From: Teratosphaeria epicoccoides
Taxonomy: Eukaryota; Ascomycota; Dothideomycetes; Mycosphaerellales; Teratosphaeriaceae
DNA: 64,000 bases
Direction of reading: 5' to 3'
Assembly (NCBI GenBank): GCA_021401465.1
Contig: JADDMT010000083.1
Coordinates: 62,001 to 126,000 of the forward strand
Part shown: in pieces, positions 33,501 through 43,335 of the stretch
Layout of the letters: the number at the start of each line of letters is the position of its first letter
Position numbering within the stretch: the stretch's first letter is position 1
The notes under the pieces: model-generated
What the model saw: only the letters and a program-made list of their open reading frames with translations
Database searches by the model: none
Told to the model about the DNA's origin: nothing
Made by a program: the position numbers and the translations under genes

Positions 33501-34102
33501 CAGTGACTTTGGCGGTCGCCATTTCCAATTCCAATTGTACTGCAAGGTTGAGTTGCCACCCGTCGTGATGTCTCCCACCAAGTAGACGTTTGGTCTGTTG
33601 TGTATGTTGGGATCCGAATGGAACTCTCGCACCGTCAAATTCTCCACCTCTTTCGCATTCGATGCACAAATGTATGTGAGCTGTGGTATCTGGACATCGA
33701 TCGCGGTCGGCGAGGTAGGGGCGCCGTTAGCAGCCGCTATGTTGTTCGGCATCTGCTGGCGGACCGCGAATGTAAATTGTACATTGAGCTCGTCGCTGTT
33801 GGCCAGGCGCAGAAGGAAGGACGGGGCAAGGCCACTTGCACTGCTTTCGGGGTCCTGTCCTGCATCAGCTGCACTCGCCGCAATGCCGTAGCCAAAGTCC
33901 CTACCTGTACATAATCCACCGGCGTGTCGTCTGATGGGTCCTTCACGGCAACGTATCTGCTGGCGGGGAAGGCATCTGGCGCCACTCGTAGCAATATCTG
34001 GCCGCGGGAATTGGTGACGGTGATGCCAGCAATGGAGAACCTGTACTGATCCCTGATGTAGAGCGGCGATCCGTCCTCTGGCCGACTACTCACTGCCCCC
34101 AT
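30588..34102 (-). CDS. BAR-PH-ArfGAP protein (ACAP/centaurin-beta type)
   Basis: Exons complement(30588-33854, 33905-34102) give 1154 residues; the 50-nt intron runs GTAGGG..ACAG. The first exon begins MGAVSS, which fits an N-myristoylation motif (Gly2, Ser6), and opens a conserved-looking N-terminal domain (LYIRDQYRFSIAGITVTNS). A coiled BAR-type region spans about residues 325-570, a PH domain about 660-770 (WHKYWIVLDQGKL, then DDMKSWIGAINNAL), and the ArfGAP zinc finger about 842-965. The finger has CADC (857/860) and CIEC (878/881), followed by the catalytic arginine at 886 in SGIHR. Ankyrin-like sequence (ALALRANPNAHDRSR) follows. Such proteins sense curved, phosphoinositide-rich membrane and switch off Arf GTPases in endocytic and secretory traffic. 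Confidence 0.92.
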
Positions 34103-34979
34103 CTTGAGACTGTCGGGAGCTTGTGAGGCGTCGCGGCCTCCGCTCCTGTCTCGGTCGCAATATGGCTACTCGTATACCCGGTCTGTCGCAATACTATGCC
34201 TCTGCTTCTGGAGGGATGTATGTACTGTGGAGTGTGCAGTGAATACTACATCTGCAAGAGTACATGTACTAGACCAGTCGCTCGCTGTGAACCAGGGTCC
34301 AGGTGTACATATAGGCAGGTGTGGCTTGGAGTTGCAGATGCCACGCGACGAATCGTAGTGGGCGCCTTGCAGTGGTTCCTGGGACACGCAACAACAACCT
34401 GTTCAGTACATGTCCACACTTTGGGCAAGCAACAAACAGCAAGTAGACCACAAAAGACGTGTATGATTTGTGCATGCTACAGAGGCATGATGACGAGCCT
34501 GAGAAGAGCTTATTTTATTGCGAACGCTCTGGCAAACAGTGTTTCAGATGGCGACCTGACATGAACGTTGAAAAAACTCGTGGCTAGCACTAGTTCTATG
34601 CACAAGAACAGCCGTATCCCCGGCGAGAGAACGGCTCGACATGCACGCAGCACGCATCGAGATGGCCTCACTGGTGCCACTCGACGCAGCGTAACACGTG
34701 CTCTGAGGCGAGCATGCCGACTGCCACAAGCCATGCGAGTATCCCATGTGCTGACTCCTACGGCTTTTGCAGCAGTGTCGCCTCGAGTTGCGGTACGTAG
34801 GAGAGATAACCTCAACACCTACACCGAGGGACTTTGACTTCACGGCCCGGCTATGGATCGCAACAACCTACCCCATATCTCGCACCACATGACAACAACA
34901 CATCCAGCAATGTAGGTAGCCACGCTGTTCTGCTCCGCGCACACCCCGCTGTCCCCACTGAGACAATCCCCGAGACAGC
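34103..34979. other. divergent intergenic region
   Basis: 877 bp between the ArfGAP and thioesterase start codons. It contains only short overlapping ORFs. Presumably two promoters, but I recognise no defined elements. Confidence 0.45.
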
Positions 34980-36020
34980 ATGAAGTTCTCTGAGGCGACT
35001 GCAGTCACACGAGTGGACTCCCACACATATTCAGCCCACTTCTCAGAGGACTGGTGCATAGGGACTGTCCCGCATGGCGGCTATGTGACCTCAACTTTCC
35101 AACAGGTGGTATGGAAGCACTTCGACACCACGCTCCAGAAACAGCAGCAACCACACACCCTTGCTCTGCACCTCGACTTCCTGAGACGGACACAGACTGG
35201 CCGAGCCATTTTCAGAGTCAAAGATGTCAAACTCGGGCGTCAAACATCTGTTGTCCATGTGACGCTCACCCAAGGCTCTTTGGGCGATGAACGGGAGGAA
35301 GTCGTGGGCTACATCACCCAGAGTAACCTTAGCACTGAAGAGGGCATTTCCTATTCCACGGAATGGCAGATGGATCCAGTGCCACCACCAGTAAACATCT
35401 CTAAGCTCGATTCCAACACTGATGATTTATGGGGCGAGAGGAAGGTGATCCCGTTTATGGATTTCAGGAAGGCGGCTTTGCGGGCGCGATCATGGTATCC
35501 ACGGGCTGGGCAACCCAGACCAAGTATGGTTGACCAGTGGGTCTGTCTTAGGGAAGAAGGGGACGCGTGGACTAACGAGAGTCTGGGATTTGTGGTCGAC
35601 AGCTTCCCTCAGTGTGCTCAAACCTCATGAAGTATCGCTATTTGGTCCAAAGCTGACACGGTTTTCAGGATCTTGGAGAACTTCCACTATGGAGCAGACA
35701 TATACAGTGTGGACTTCGAGGAGAAGCACGGCCATATCGAAGCCTTCGTAGCTAGGAAGGGTGCTGCAAAGATGTGGTATCCCACCTTGCTCCTCAACCT
35801 GGACATCAAAAAAGCGCTCCCAGATGAGGGTGTGAAGTTTTTGTACGTTCGATTGCAAGCGAAGCAGATCAAGAATGGACGATACGATCTAGAAATTGTT
35901 GTCAAGGATCCGGCAGGGGATTTGGTTGCACTTTCGCATCACGTCTGCTTTGCCGTGAGTGCTGCACGGAATACGTCTGCGAGAAGAAAAGCTGAGAAGA
36001 GCGATGGGTCGAAACTATAG
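34980..36020 (+). CDS. acyl-CoA thioesterase-like hotdog protein with peroxisomal SKL tail
   Basis: Exons 34980-35611 and 35669-36020 give 327 residues. The 57-nt intron starts GTGTGC, has a GCTGAC branch site and ends TTCAG; it restores SFPQILENFHYGADIY. The protein looks like the double-hotdog TesB/4HBT_3 family. The first hotdog has the IGTVPHGGYVTS helix segment and LHLDFLRRTQTG strand. The second includes SMVDQWV and, after the intron, HYGADIYSVDFEEKHGH. The last three residues are SKL, the canonical type-1 peroxisomal targeting signal. A role in hydrolysing acyl-CoAs in peroxisomal lipid breakdown is inferred from family and signal. The next gene, 243 bp downstream on the same strand, is PEX10. 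Confidence 0.85.
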
Positions 36021-36262
36021 CCCGGTAGATATCGACCGGTATTTCTTATGTTCTACTGTGATTCTGCCGATACATTGAAATGTCTGTGTTGGTTCAGAAA
36101 GTACATGTAAAATTCCGTGCAAGCAACCTAGTCTTCAGTTGGACCGAGGCTTTCAGACGCGGTTGGTCAAAGCGCATGAGCGCCTGGAGGGCCGAGATCT
36201 CACTTTACAGTAATAAGGCCTTGCGATCAACAACGCCGTGTTCAGCAGCCATCATCATCACA

Positions 36263-37429
36263 ATGTCGGGGCTCATCAAGGATAGCAGCGTTTCGGCTGC
36301 GGCGAAGGCTGTCAGCGACTTTCACTATCCTTGGGCCGCAGCTCCGGACATCATCAGGTCCAACCAGAAAGATGCCTACTTCCAGTCTGTTCTTTTAACT
36401 CAACTATCAGGCGTGATCCGCTCACTGTATGGCGCTAGAGCAGCGCACAACTGGACAAACGAGGCGCGAACTTTCGCGGAGTTGCTCTACCTTGGTCTCA
36501 CCACTTTCGTGGGCAATCGGACCTTGGGAGAAGAGTATTGCGACATTGTGCAAGTGGAGGACGAGACCGAACGGCTGCCAGCGCTTACACGGAGAGCCGA
36601 GTACATATTATCCACTGTGCTGTTGCCTTACGTGCTAGGCAGAATCCTGCCTGTCTTTCGACGGCGGCTGAGGGCGAAGCTGGAAGTCACCTTGCGCAAG
36701 TCACATCGAAGGAGGGCGTCATCCCCCACTGGAAGTAAATTGCCGCCAAGCCGTATATTCCAATTGCAAGAATACGTTCTGAAGCATCTAGACACTATCA
36801 CAAGCCCGGCGCCGGTGCACGCGCTCAGCTTGGCGGTATTCTACTTCAGCGGAGCTTACTACCAGATCAGCAAACGAGTTTTCGGATTGCGTTACATATT
36901 CACTCGAAAGCTGGAACCCAGCGAGCAGAGAGCTGGGTACGAAGTCCTTGGAATCCTGCTGGTGCTACAAGTAGTCGTGCAAGGATACCTCCACCTTCGT
37001 GACACCTACACTCATGTCGCAGCAGTCAATGTCCCGTCCAACAACGCCGCTGCAGCCGACATCAGCGCTGTCCTCGACAATGGGGTTGAGGTCGCCGCCG
37101 ATACTACCATTGCTGCTCCGCTGCTCTTCGAAGCACCGCAGGGTGCTGATCCGGTGGCGCAGCAGGAGCGGCTTGCGAAGATCACGCACACGCCTCTGCC
37201 ACAGCCGCATCGCCATGATCTGAAGGATGATATAGTCATGCAGTGGATTGATGGAAGGCAGCAGAGGAAATGCACGTTGTGTCTGGAGCCGATGCAAGAC
37301 CCCAGTGTTACGACTTGTGGTCATGTTTTCTGCTGGCAGTGCGTGACTGATTGGTTGAGAGAACAGCCGATGTGTCCACTGTGTAGGCAGAGTGCGCTTG
37401 TGCAGCATGTGCTACCCCTGCAGGCTTGA
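36263..37429 (+). CDS. PEX10: peroxin PEX10, RING E3 ubiquitin ligase of the peroxisomal import complex
   Basis: From the ATG at 36263 (388 residues; an in-frame ATG at 36080 would add 61 residues without family resemblance). The N-terminal Pex2/Pex10/Pex12 membrane domain spans about residues 15-270, starting with YPWAAAPDIIRSNQKDAYF, with hydrophobic stretches near STVLLPYVLGRILPV, ALSLAVFYFSGAYY and VLGILLVLQVVV. The C-terminal C3HC4 RING starts at Cys337 (CTLCLEP), continues through CGHVFCWQCV and ends CPLCRQ. PEX10 works with PEX2 and PEX12 in the peroxisomal membrane to ubiquitinate and recycle the PTS1 receptor PEX5. Its neighbour upstream encodes an SKL-tailed enzyme, i.e. a cargo of this import system. 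Confidence 0.95.
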   Translation: MSGLIKDSSVSAAAKAVSDFHYPWAAAPDIIRSNQKDAYFQSVLLTQLSGVIRSLYGARAAHNWTNEARTFAELLYLGLTTFVGNRTLGEEYCDIVQVEDETERLPALTRRAEYILSTVLLPYVLGRILPVFRRRLRAKLEVTLRKSHRRRASSPTGSKLPPSRIFQLQEYVLKHLDTITSPAPVHALSLAVFYFSGAYYQISKRVFGLRYIFTRKLEPSEQRAGYEVLGILLVLQVVVQGYLHLRDTYTHVAAVNVPSNNAAAADISAVLDNGVEVAADTTIAAPLLFEAPQGADPVAQQERLAKITHTPLPQPHRHDLKDDIVMQWIDGRQQRKCTLCLEPMQDPSVTTCGHVFCWQCVTDWLREQPMCPLCRQSALVQHVLPLQA

Positions 37430-38675
37430 TTGCAACGGGGCACTCAATGCGGCAGGACAGGGTCAGGCGAAATAGCGTCGTCACAGTATCAACTGCTCCA
37501 TATGACCTAGAGCGGATATTGACCAGTGCAGCTCATTGAGGGTTCTGGTCCAGAAAGAACAAGCACGACAGCAATTTTGGCAGGACGCTTGCCACGCGCT
37601 GTCAATAATGCCATCTGTCAGGGTTACCATGGACAAAGAGTTACCAGAAAGGCTTCTAAATGACGCCGTGTAAGAAGCTTAATCGACACAACATCTATCG
37701 CGAACGCGAAACCCACCAGGCGGCAAAATCAATTAGCATGGCTGCACGATCATCGTGTATCGAGGTCTTGCACGGCAGGTCGTGGCGAAGGGCAGCTTTC
37801 CAAGAATTTCCGTTTAATCATGGCCAGCACTTGGCGATCTTGGCAGGGTTGCCGTGCACAGGGACACGGGTCTCAAGATGCGGCTTTCTCAACCACGATC
37901 GATGTCTAGCGTTTCCGCTGGACTCCAATGCCCAGACAATCGCCTAAATGAGCAATTGTCTGGATCTGGAGGAGCGTGAGGGCTGTTCCCTACTCGTTAG
38001 ACTACTCGGCCCGCTACAATGAGCGCGGCCCTGAATTCAAAATCGAAGATTCAGACTCCGATCCTGGCATGATTCCCAGAGCATGTACCTGGTCTTCGTC
38101 CGCGACCTCTCCAGCTCAAGCCGGCTATGGAGTTCCTGCAGGAGCTGCTCAGTAGTGCTCCGCAGTAGCGCTGCACGGCGCATTGTCGTCCAGGTTGCTG
38201 TCGCTCGACCGCATCGGCATGGATCCGGGCTTTATCAAGACTCAAGACCGGGTCAGCTCGAGCCAGCGGCAGGTATGATCTATGGTGCAAAGTCGATCAG
38301 GGTACATGTATCCTCGACGAATTCATTTCTGTGATGCCAGTCATAATGCAGAGGACTCTCGATATAGTGTTAGCGCGGGAGGTGCTGAGAAGCATCTTGA
38401 AAACGCGAGATCCTTACATCGGTGACCTGTCACCACCAAGCGGCAGCCCTCGGGAGAACGCGATAGCGATAGTCGGGATGTTCCTATGTCGAGACCCTCC
38501 TCTAGAACATCACAATCCGCTAATCCGCATCATAGACTTTGCTTGCAACATCCTGCTGGCTGTGGATAGATGCACGCCCGACAGACACGGGGGGGACAAT
38601 TGTACCACGGCCGTCACTTCGTTCTTGTATCTATACAAGGACTCTACCAAATCTCCCATCTACAGTGTGGATCCT
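37430..38675. other. intergenic, no gene seen
   Basis: 1.2 kb between PEX10 and the convergent lipase gene. A short inverted repeat (CCAGACAAT..ATTGTCTGG, 37932-37963) is the only structure noted. The plus-strand frame at 38331-38843 overlaps the lipase 3' end antisense and is a shadow. Confidence 0.4.
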
Positions 38676-39968
38676 CTAAATCGCGCTGTCGGTAATATTG
38701 ATCGTCACGTTCTGTATAGTGCAGCCCATGGTCGGTACCATCGACCCGTTACCCTGAAGCAAATTTTGCAACCAGGAGAACGCTCGACCATCACCATTCG
38801 TCTCCTCGGCACTATGCCCACCAACGGTGTTGCGCTGATATAGGATACTCGCACCGTCACCACAATACCTGTTCACGAGCGCATCAGTATCGGCGATCGG
38901 AGAGATTTCGTCTGCAATAGCTTTGTAGGCAAAAATCGGGAACTGCGGGAATCCATGGTAACCCATCTGGCCATCACGCTCCTGAGGAACGGTAGCGGCA
39001 GGCTTGAGGAGATCTGCGGCGCCGTTCTTGAAGTATGTCGTGATGTCCTGATCGAAAAAGCTGATGATGGCTTCCGCGAGAGTTTCGTTGACGGCACTGA
39101 AGAATGCCTCTGACATATTCGCCTTGATGTCGTCTTGCAACAGTTGTGCGAGTTCAGGCCATTGGGTCGACAGACCAATGATACCGGCTGGCCCGAGCCC
39201 CGCGGCTACAGTTCCGCTGACCGCCTCCAGGACACTCGTGATATTCGGGGTGAGGCCACCGAGTGCAGCAGTCGTGAAGTTGAGCTCAGGTGCGTATTGC
39301 GCTTGCAACTCTGTGGCCCATTCACTTGCCAATGCTCCGCCTGAGTAGCCCCACATGGCGTATTTCGTCTGGTTGGAAAGTCCGAATCCAGTGTTCAAGA
39401 CTGCACGGACCGAGTCCAAAGTGCAGTGTCCGGAATTCACACCAGCTGTAAATGAGGCCTTTGGGCCCTCATAATCTGGCACGTTGACGTACCAGCCTGA
39501 ACCGAGAGCTTTCGAAATGTCGGCAACTGTATTGGCGTACAATGCATATGATGGACTGGCGTTAAGATCCGCAGAGTCGTACGGAATCTGGTACGAGAGG
39601 AGAATGTCGGCTCCTGATGTGTTCGAAGAAACCGCAGCGGTCTCGGGAACGAACAGCGTCGTCACAGCCCATGTAGGCTGGTACTGAGAGTCAGTCGACC
39701 TGTATAGCATGTTGTAGGCCATGGACGAGTTTGTCGTGATCTGCGTCAGGTTGCCAGGAGCGGCCCGGACCTTGAGGACTGCACCAGGCTTCGCAGATTC
39801 ATATCCGATAGGTGCTGTATACCATGGGTCCTGCTTTGGCGGCAGCACGGCTTGACCGCTGGTGCTGGTGGTTGCCTTCGACACCCGATTCTGCATTGAG
39901 TTGGGCGTGATGGCACTTGTGCCGGTAAGCAGGGCGGCAAACGCCGCAATGTAGCCGTGGGAATGCAT
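38676..39968 (-). CDS. secretory lipase (LIP family alpha/beta hydrolase)
   Basis: Intronless, 430 residues. The N-terminus MHSHGYIAAFAALLTGTSA is a signal peptide. The mature protein matches the Candida-type secretory lipase family: DPWYTAPIGYESAKPGAVLK at the start, then an oxyanion-loop-like SYQIPYDS, the GYVN-type strand preceding VPDYEGP, and the nucleophile Ser in MWGYSGGALASEWA. The C-terminal part has PIADTDALVNRYC, supplying the acid, and GGHSAEE, supplying the histidine. Several N-x-S/T sites (NLT, NSS, NTS, NFT, NIT, NET) fit secretion. The enzyme would release fatty acids from external triacylglycerols. It is 864 bp from the next gene, another secreted enzyme on the same strand. 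Confidence 0.9.
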   Translation of the reverse strand: MHSHGYIAAFAALLTGTSAITPNSMQNRVSKATTSTSGQAVLPPKQDPWYTAPIGYESAKPGAVLKVRAAPGNLTQITTNSSMAYNMLYRSTDSQYQPTWAVTTLFVPETAAVSSNTSGADILLSYQIPYDSADLNASPSYALYANTVADISKALGSGWYVNVPDYEGPKASFTAGVNSGHCTLDSVRAVLNTGFGLSNQTKYAMWGYSGGALASEWATELQAQYAPELNFTTAALGGLTPNITSVLEAVSGTVAAGLGPAGIIGLSTQWPELAQLLQDDIKANMSEAFFSAVNETLAEAIISFFDQDITTYFKNGAADLLKPAATVPQERDGQMGYHGFPQFPIFAYKAIADEISPIADTDALVNRYCGDGASILYQRNTVGGHSAEETNGDGRAFSWLQNLLQGNGSMVPTMGCTIQNVTINITDSAI

Positions 39969-40832
39969 GCTGCTAGAGATAGCCGAGACCAGGAAAATGG
40001 AAGAGTCTTAGCAGTTTCTGAGCGGGCAGATCGCCATTGTATATATGTCGGCGTTAGCTCATCCTGCCATCACGAATAAGACGGACTGCAATCCAGAAAT
40101 GGGCTACGTTAATGGAGCCAACGACCATGCATAGCCCTAATGCACAAGCAGAGGAGGGCGCGATTCCTTTGGGCTGTGTCGTCAACGCGTGGTTCCGCCC
40201 TGCATTACCTAGATGGAGCATTTGAAATGAACATTCCTGGTCTCCATACTCACTCCATGGCGAGCCGCCATCTATCATGTGAAGGAATGTCTGTCTCACC
40301 TCGGTCGTTGACAAGAATAATGATGAAGGACGAAGGGAAAAGGTGAAGCGAGATGACGTTGCTCGCGTGCATGCGAGATACACCTGCAGATCTAGCGCTT
40401 GGCTGCCGATGGAGCCGAATCGGAGGTATTGAGATCCGATTCCATCACACGGTGACTTCACCATCTATCGTCGGATCGAGTCAAGGGTCTGGTTCCAATG
40501 CGCTCGAGACGCCACCGAACACAAGTATTGCTGCAGCGTTTCGGGACTTTTACATGTAGCTTTGAGATTGCTTCAGCGAGACAAACATTACAGTGCGGCT
40601 CATGCTGGCAAGATCCACCGACGCACGTTACCTCAGAGAGGTTGAAGCGCTGATTTGGTGCGTTTCCGCAGGATCAAGATGGAATCTGCCCGCAGGACAG
40701 GTCTGGGGTCATGAATCATGGCTGTGGAAAACTCCGCGGATATGCCATCTCCCACGCCAGGACCTGCATCGTGTCGGCCCATGAGGCGCATCGAATGCGG
40801 ACATGCCCGCCTGAGGCGCAGGAAGAATGTGC
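39969..40832. other. intergenic, no gene seen
   Basis: This gap carries the lipase promoter and the 3' flank of the peroxidase gene. Only short chance ORFs are present. Confidence 0.45.
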
Positions 40833-42408
40833 TCAAAGGGCTCGGCCCGTCGATTTGGATCCCGGGTATTTCTGCTGGAGAGCCTCCAAAAACGGCTGGC
40901 CGCCATAAGTCAAGTCATCAAAGCTCGGACAAGCCAGACTCAAAAGCGCCTTGTCGAGTATAGGCAGTATCAAATCCAGTGGTGCCTTCAGGATCGAGTA
41001 CAGGTTGCCGAGATAGTTCGGTGATGCTGTCTTCAAGATGGAAAAAGCGAAGCAGACCAGATTGTTGCCTTCCAGAAGTTTCGCTGTGTTCACTACGCCC
41101 CCAGCGACATTGCCAAGGTCGATAGGTGCGAAGCTGTTCACAGTCCCGGTGTTGCCGCCGATCGAACCGAGTTGTGGATACCGAAGAACCATTCCTAGGA
41201 CGTCCAGGTTGAGCTCTACAATGCCATAGCCCGTGCTCCGGGAAACCCAATCATCCGGGATGCGTTCATGGCCCTCGCTGTAAACCAGATCACCGTTGGC
41301 GCCGGTGGTCACTGCCCAGAAGCTCTTGAGCGTCTCCTGGTCTGGGATTTATGTCAACGAACGCCTCAGCGCCTCAGCGGCAAGGATGGGACGAACTCAC
41401 TCATCACAGTGGTGCTGCCACCATCGGAATGATTGGCCAAAATTCGCGATGCAAACAAGAAGCCAGCATTACGAGCTATCAGTCCTGTGAATGGTCCGTC
41501 TATGCAATGACGCCGTCAGCTATGTACCGCTGATGAGAATGGGATCGGATGCTCACAGTAAAAGTACGGATTCGTGGCCACCGAGTCATTAAATCGCTTG
41601 GCTGCGAAGTCCACCGTGGTGTCGAAGCTGATGATACCGCTAGCGTCCGCCATGTCATGCCATTCTCGAAACGTTGCCAGGTTCATCGTCCACGCATTAT
41701 TATATAAGTATAGATCATCTCTCGTTGGAGAGCTGTCGGCCTCGATGGCATTATGAGTTCGGTCTATACCCTGAGGAGTATTGAGGAGACCTAGTAGATT
41801 ATCTAGGGCATTCTCGACTCGTTTGTCTTCGCCACCGATGCTGAACGATGGCGAGAGTGAGAGTGGGTTCCCACTCCACACCACTCCCATGACGGCTAGG
41901 ACCAGGGCAAGGTCAACACCCATATTGTATACTTTGGTTATGGCCGATACGGCACCCAGCAGGGTCACGATGCCATTACGGGGTATGTAGCCGTGGTTCG
42001 CCAGTGCATTCAAGGCAGGACTCAGAGGAGTCAGTATGGATCTCAAGACACATGGCAACCTCTTTCAGAACGGGCTTACCACGGTCCTCTTTGATCTGTC
42101 GGGCCTGGCGCCTGGAAAGCGTGTTCTCCGGATACATCGACGGGTGAGTTGCTGCTGTCGTGATCCCCAGATATATTGGTAGGCAGACTGCTGCTGCTGT
42201 GCGATAACAGGTCGTCCAATGCCGACTTCTGGTCCTGTGGTACCGCATTCTCTACTGTTGACTTCACGCCGTCGACCAGCGAGCCAAGGAGTGAACTCGA
42301 TGCATCCGCTCTGCGACTGTGTCCATGCAACCGCCGACTCAGGTGACCCGCAGAGCCAAGAACAAGCGGTATGATAAGGAGAGAGTGGAAATAAACATGC
42401 ATATGCAT
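40833..42408 (-). CDS. secreted heme-thiolate peroxidase (chloroperoxidase/peroxygenase family)
   Basis: Four exons, complement(40833-41341, 41401-41499, 41557-42020, 42080-42408), give 466 residues. The introns are 59, 57 and 59 nt and start GTAAGC, GTGAGC and GTGAGT. A signal peptide begins MHMHVYFHSLLIIPLVLG. The first splice rebuilds RGPCPALNALANHGYIPRNG, the family PCP motif with proximal heme ligand Cys110. The second active-site motif, usually EHD or EGD, reads EAD here (HNAIEADSSPTRDD). Exon 3 restores GPFTGLIARNAGFLFASRIL, and exon 4 carries LKSFWAVTTG and GHERIPDDW. The family uses H2O2 to halogenate or oxygenate organic substrates. The N-terminal 75 residues are Ser/His/Asp-rich and probably removed or disordered. 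Confidence 0.88.
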
Positions 42409-43335
42409 CTTGTGGATACGGTGCTAAGTGATCGGTAGCCGGGTGGCGTGGCGTGGTTAACTGAATGCAAAAGTTTTTGATGGGGACAGGGAGGTATTTC
42501 GTTCAGCAGTGGGCGTCTGCGTTCTGTCACCTCTACATGCTGACTCCTGAAGGATTTACAAGCCTCAACATCCCAGGGAAAGCTATACAAAAGATCACTA
42601 ACTGCAGCCTTCATTCTGGCGACGATCACTCCGGACCACACACGCGGCCCTTGTTTCCTGGGGCGGTAAGTCTTGGCGCTAAGACCTGAAGCCAGAGTTG
42701 CCAGGTTAGCCATGCGGTTGCAGCGGGGCCTTTCCTATTCGCCAGTACTGGCATTATTTGCCCGATGCAGGTCTCGATATTCTGTCGTTATGAACATCGG
42801 ACTGTTGAAGTTCCAGAAGATTGTTAAGCAGCTCATTCATGCTGGCGTGGGCAGGGTCTCCAGAGAGGGCTGGTGAACAGCTTATGTCGTTCTTTGACAA
42901 ATGCGACCGACGGAGTTGCAGTCTCATTGCTAATGTGTCATGTACTCCTGAAATGCTGCTTGCCGAGGGAACCGTAGTCTCGTCACCTCACAGCAAGCAG
43001 TTCCCGGATGAGAGGACTTGTCGGTCCGGGACGCTGGTTGTGTTCCCACTTCCGCGCCTGACAAGGAGATCCTCAGGAACAACACTCTAGAGCACGACGT
43101 CGATGAGGGTCTAACTAATTGAACCAGCGGCTCATGACGGCATTTCTCTTATAGGACGAGAGAGCATGCTCCAGGGCATACGAGAGCCTTGCAGCAGGAC
43201 CCACGGAATGTACATGATCGACCGGTCCAACGTCTTTACATAACGGCTGAGCACCTTGAAAGCCTGGAGCACTTCTTCCATCGTTGCAATGTGATGCTGC
43301 ACGGCGGAGAACGCCACCAGCAATTGTTCATCGCG
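42409..43335. other. divergent intergenic region
   Basis: 927 bp between the peroxidase and CFEM-receptor starts. No additional gene recognised; small ORFs on both strands only. Confidence 0.4.
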
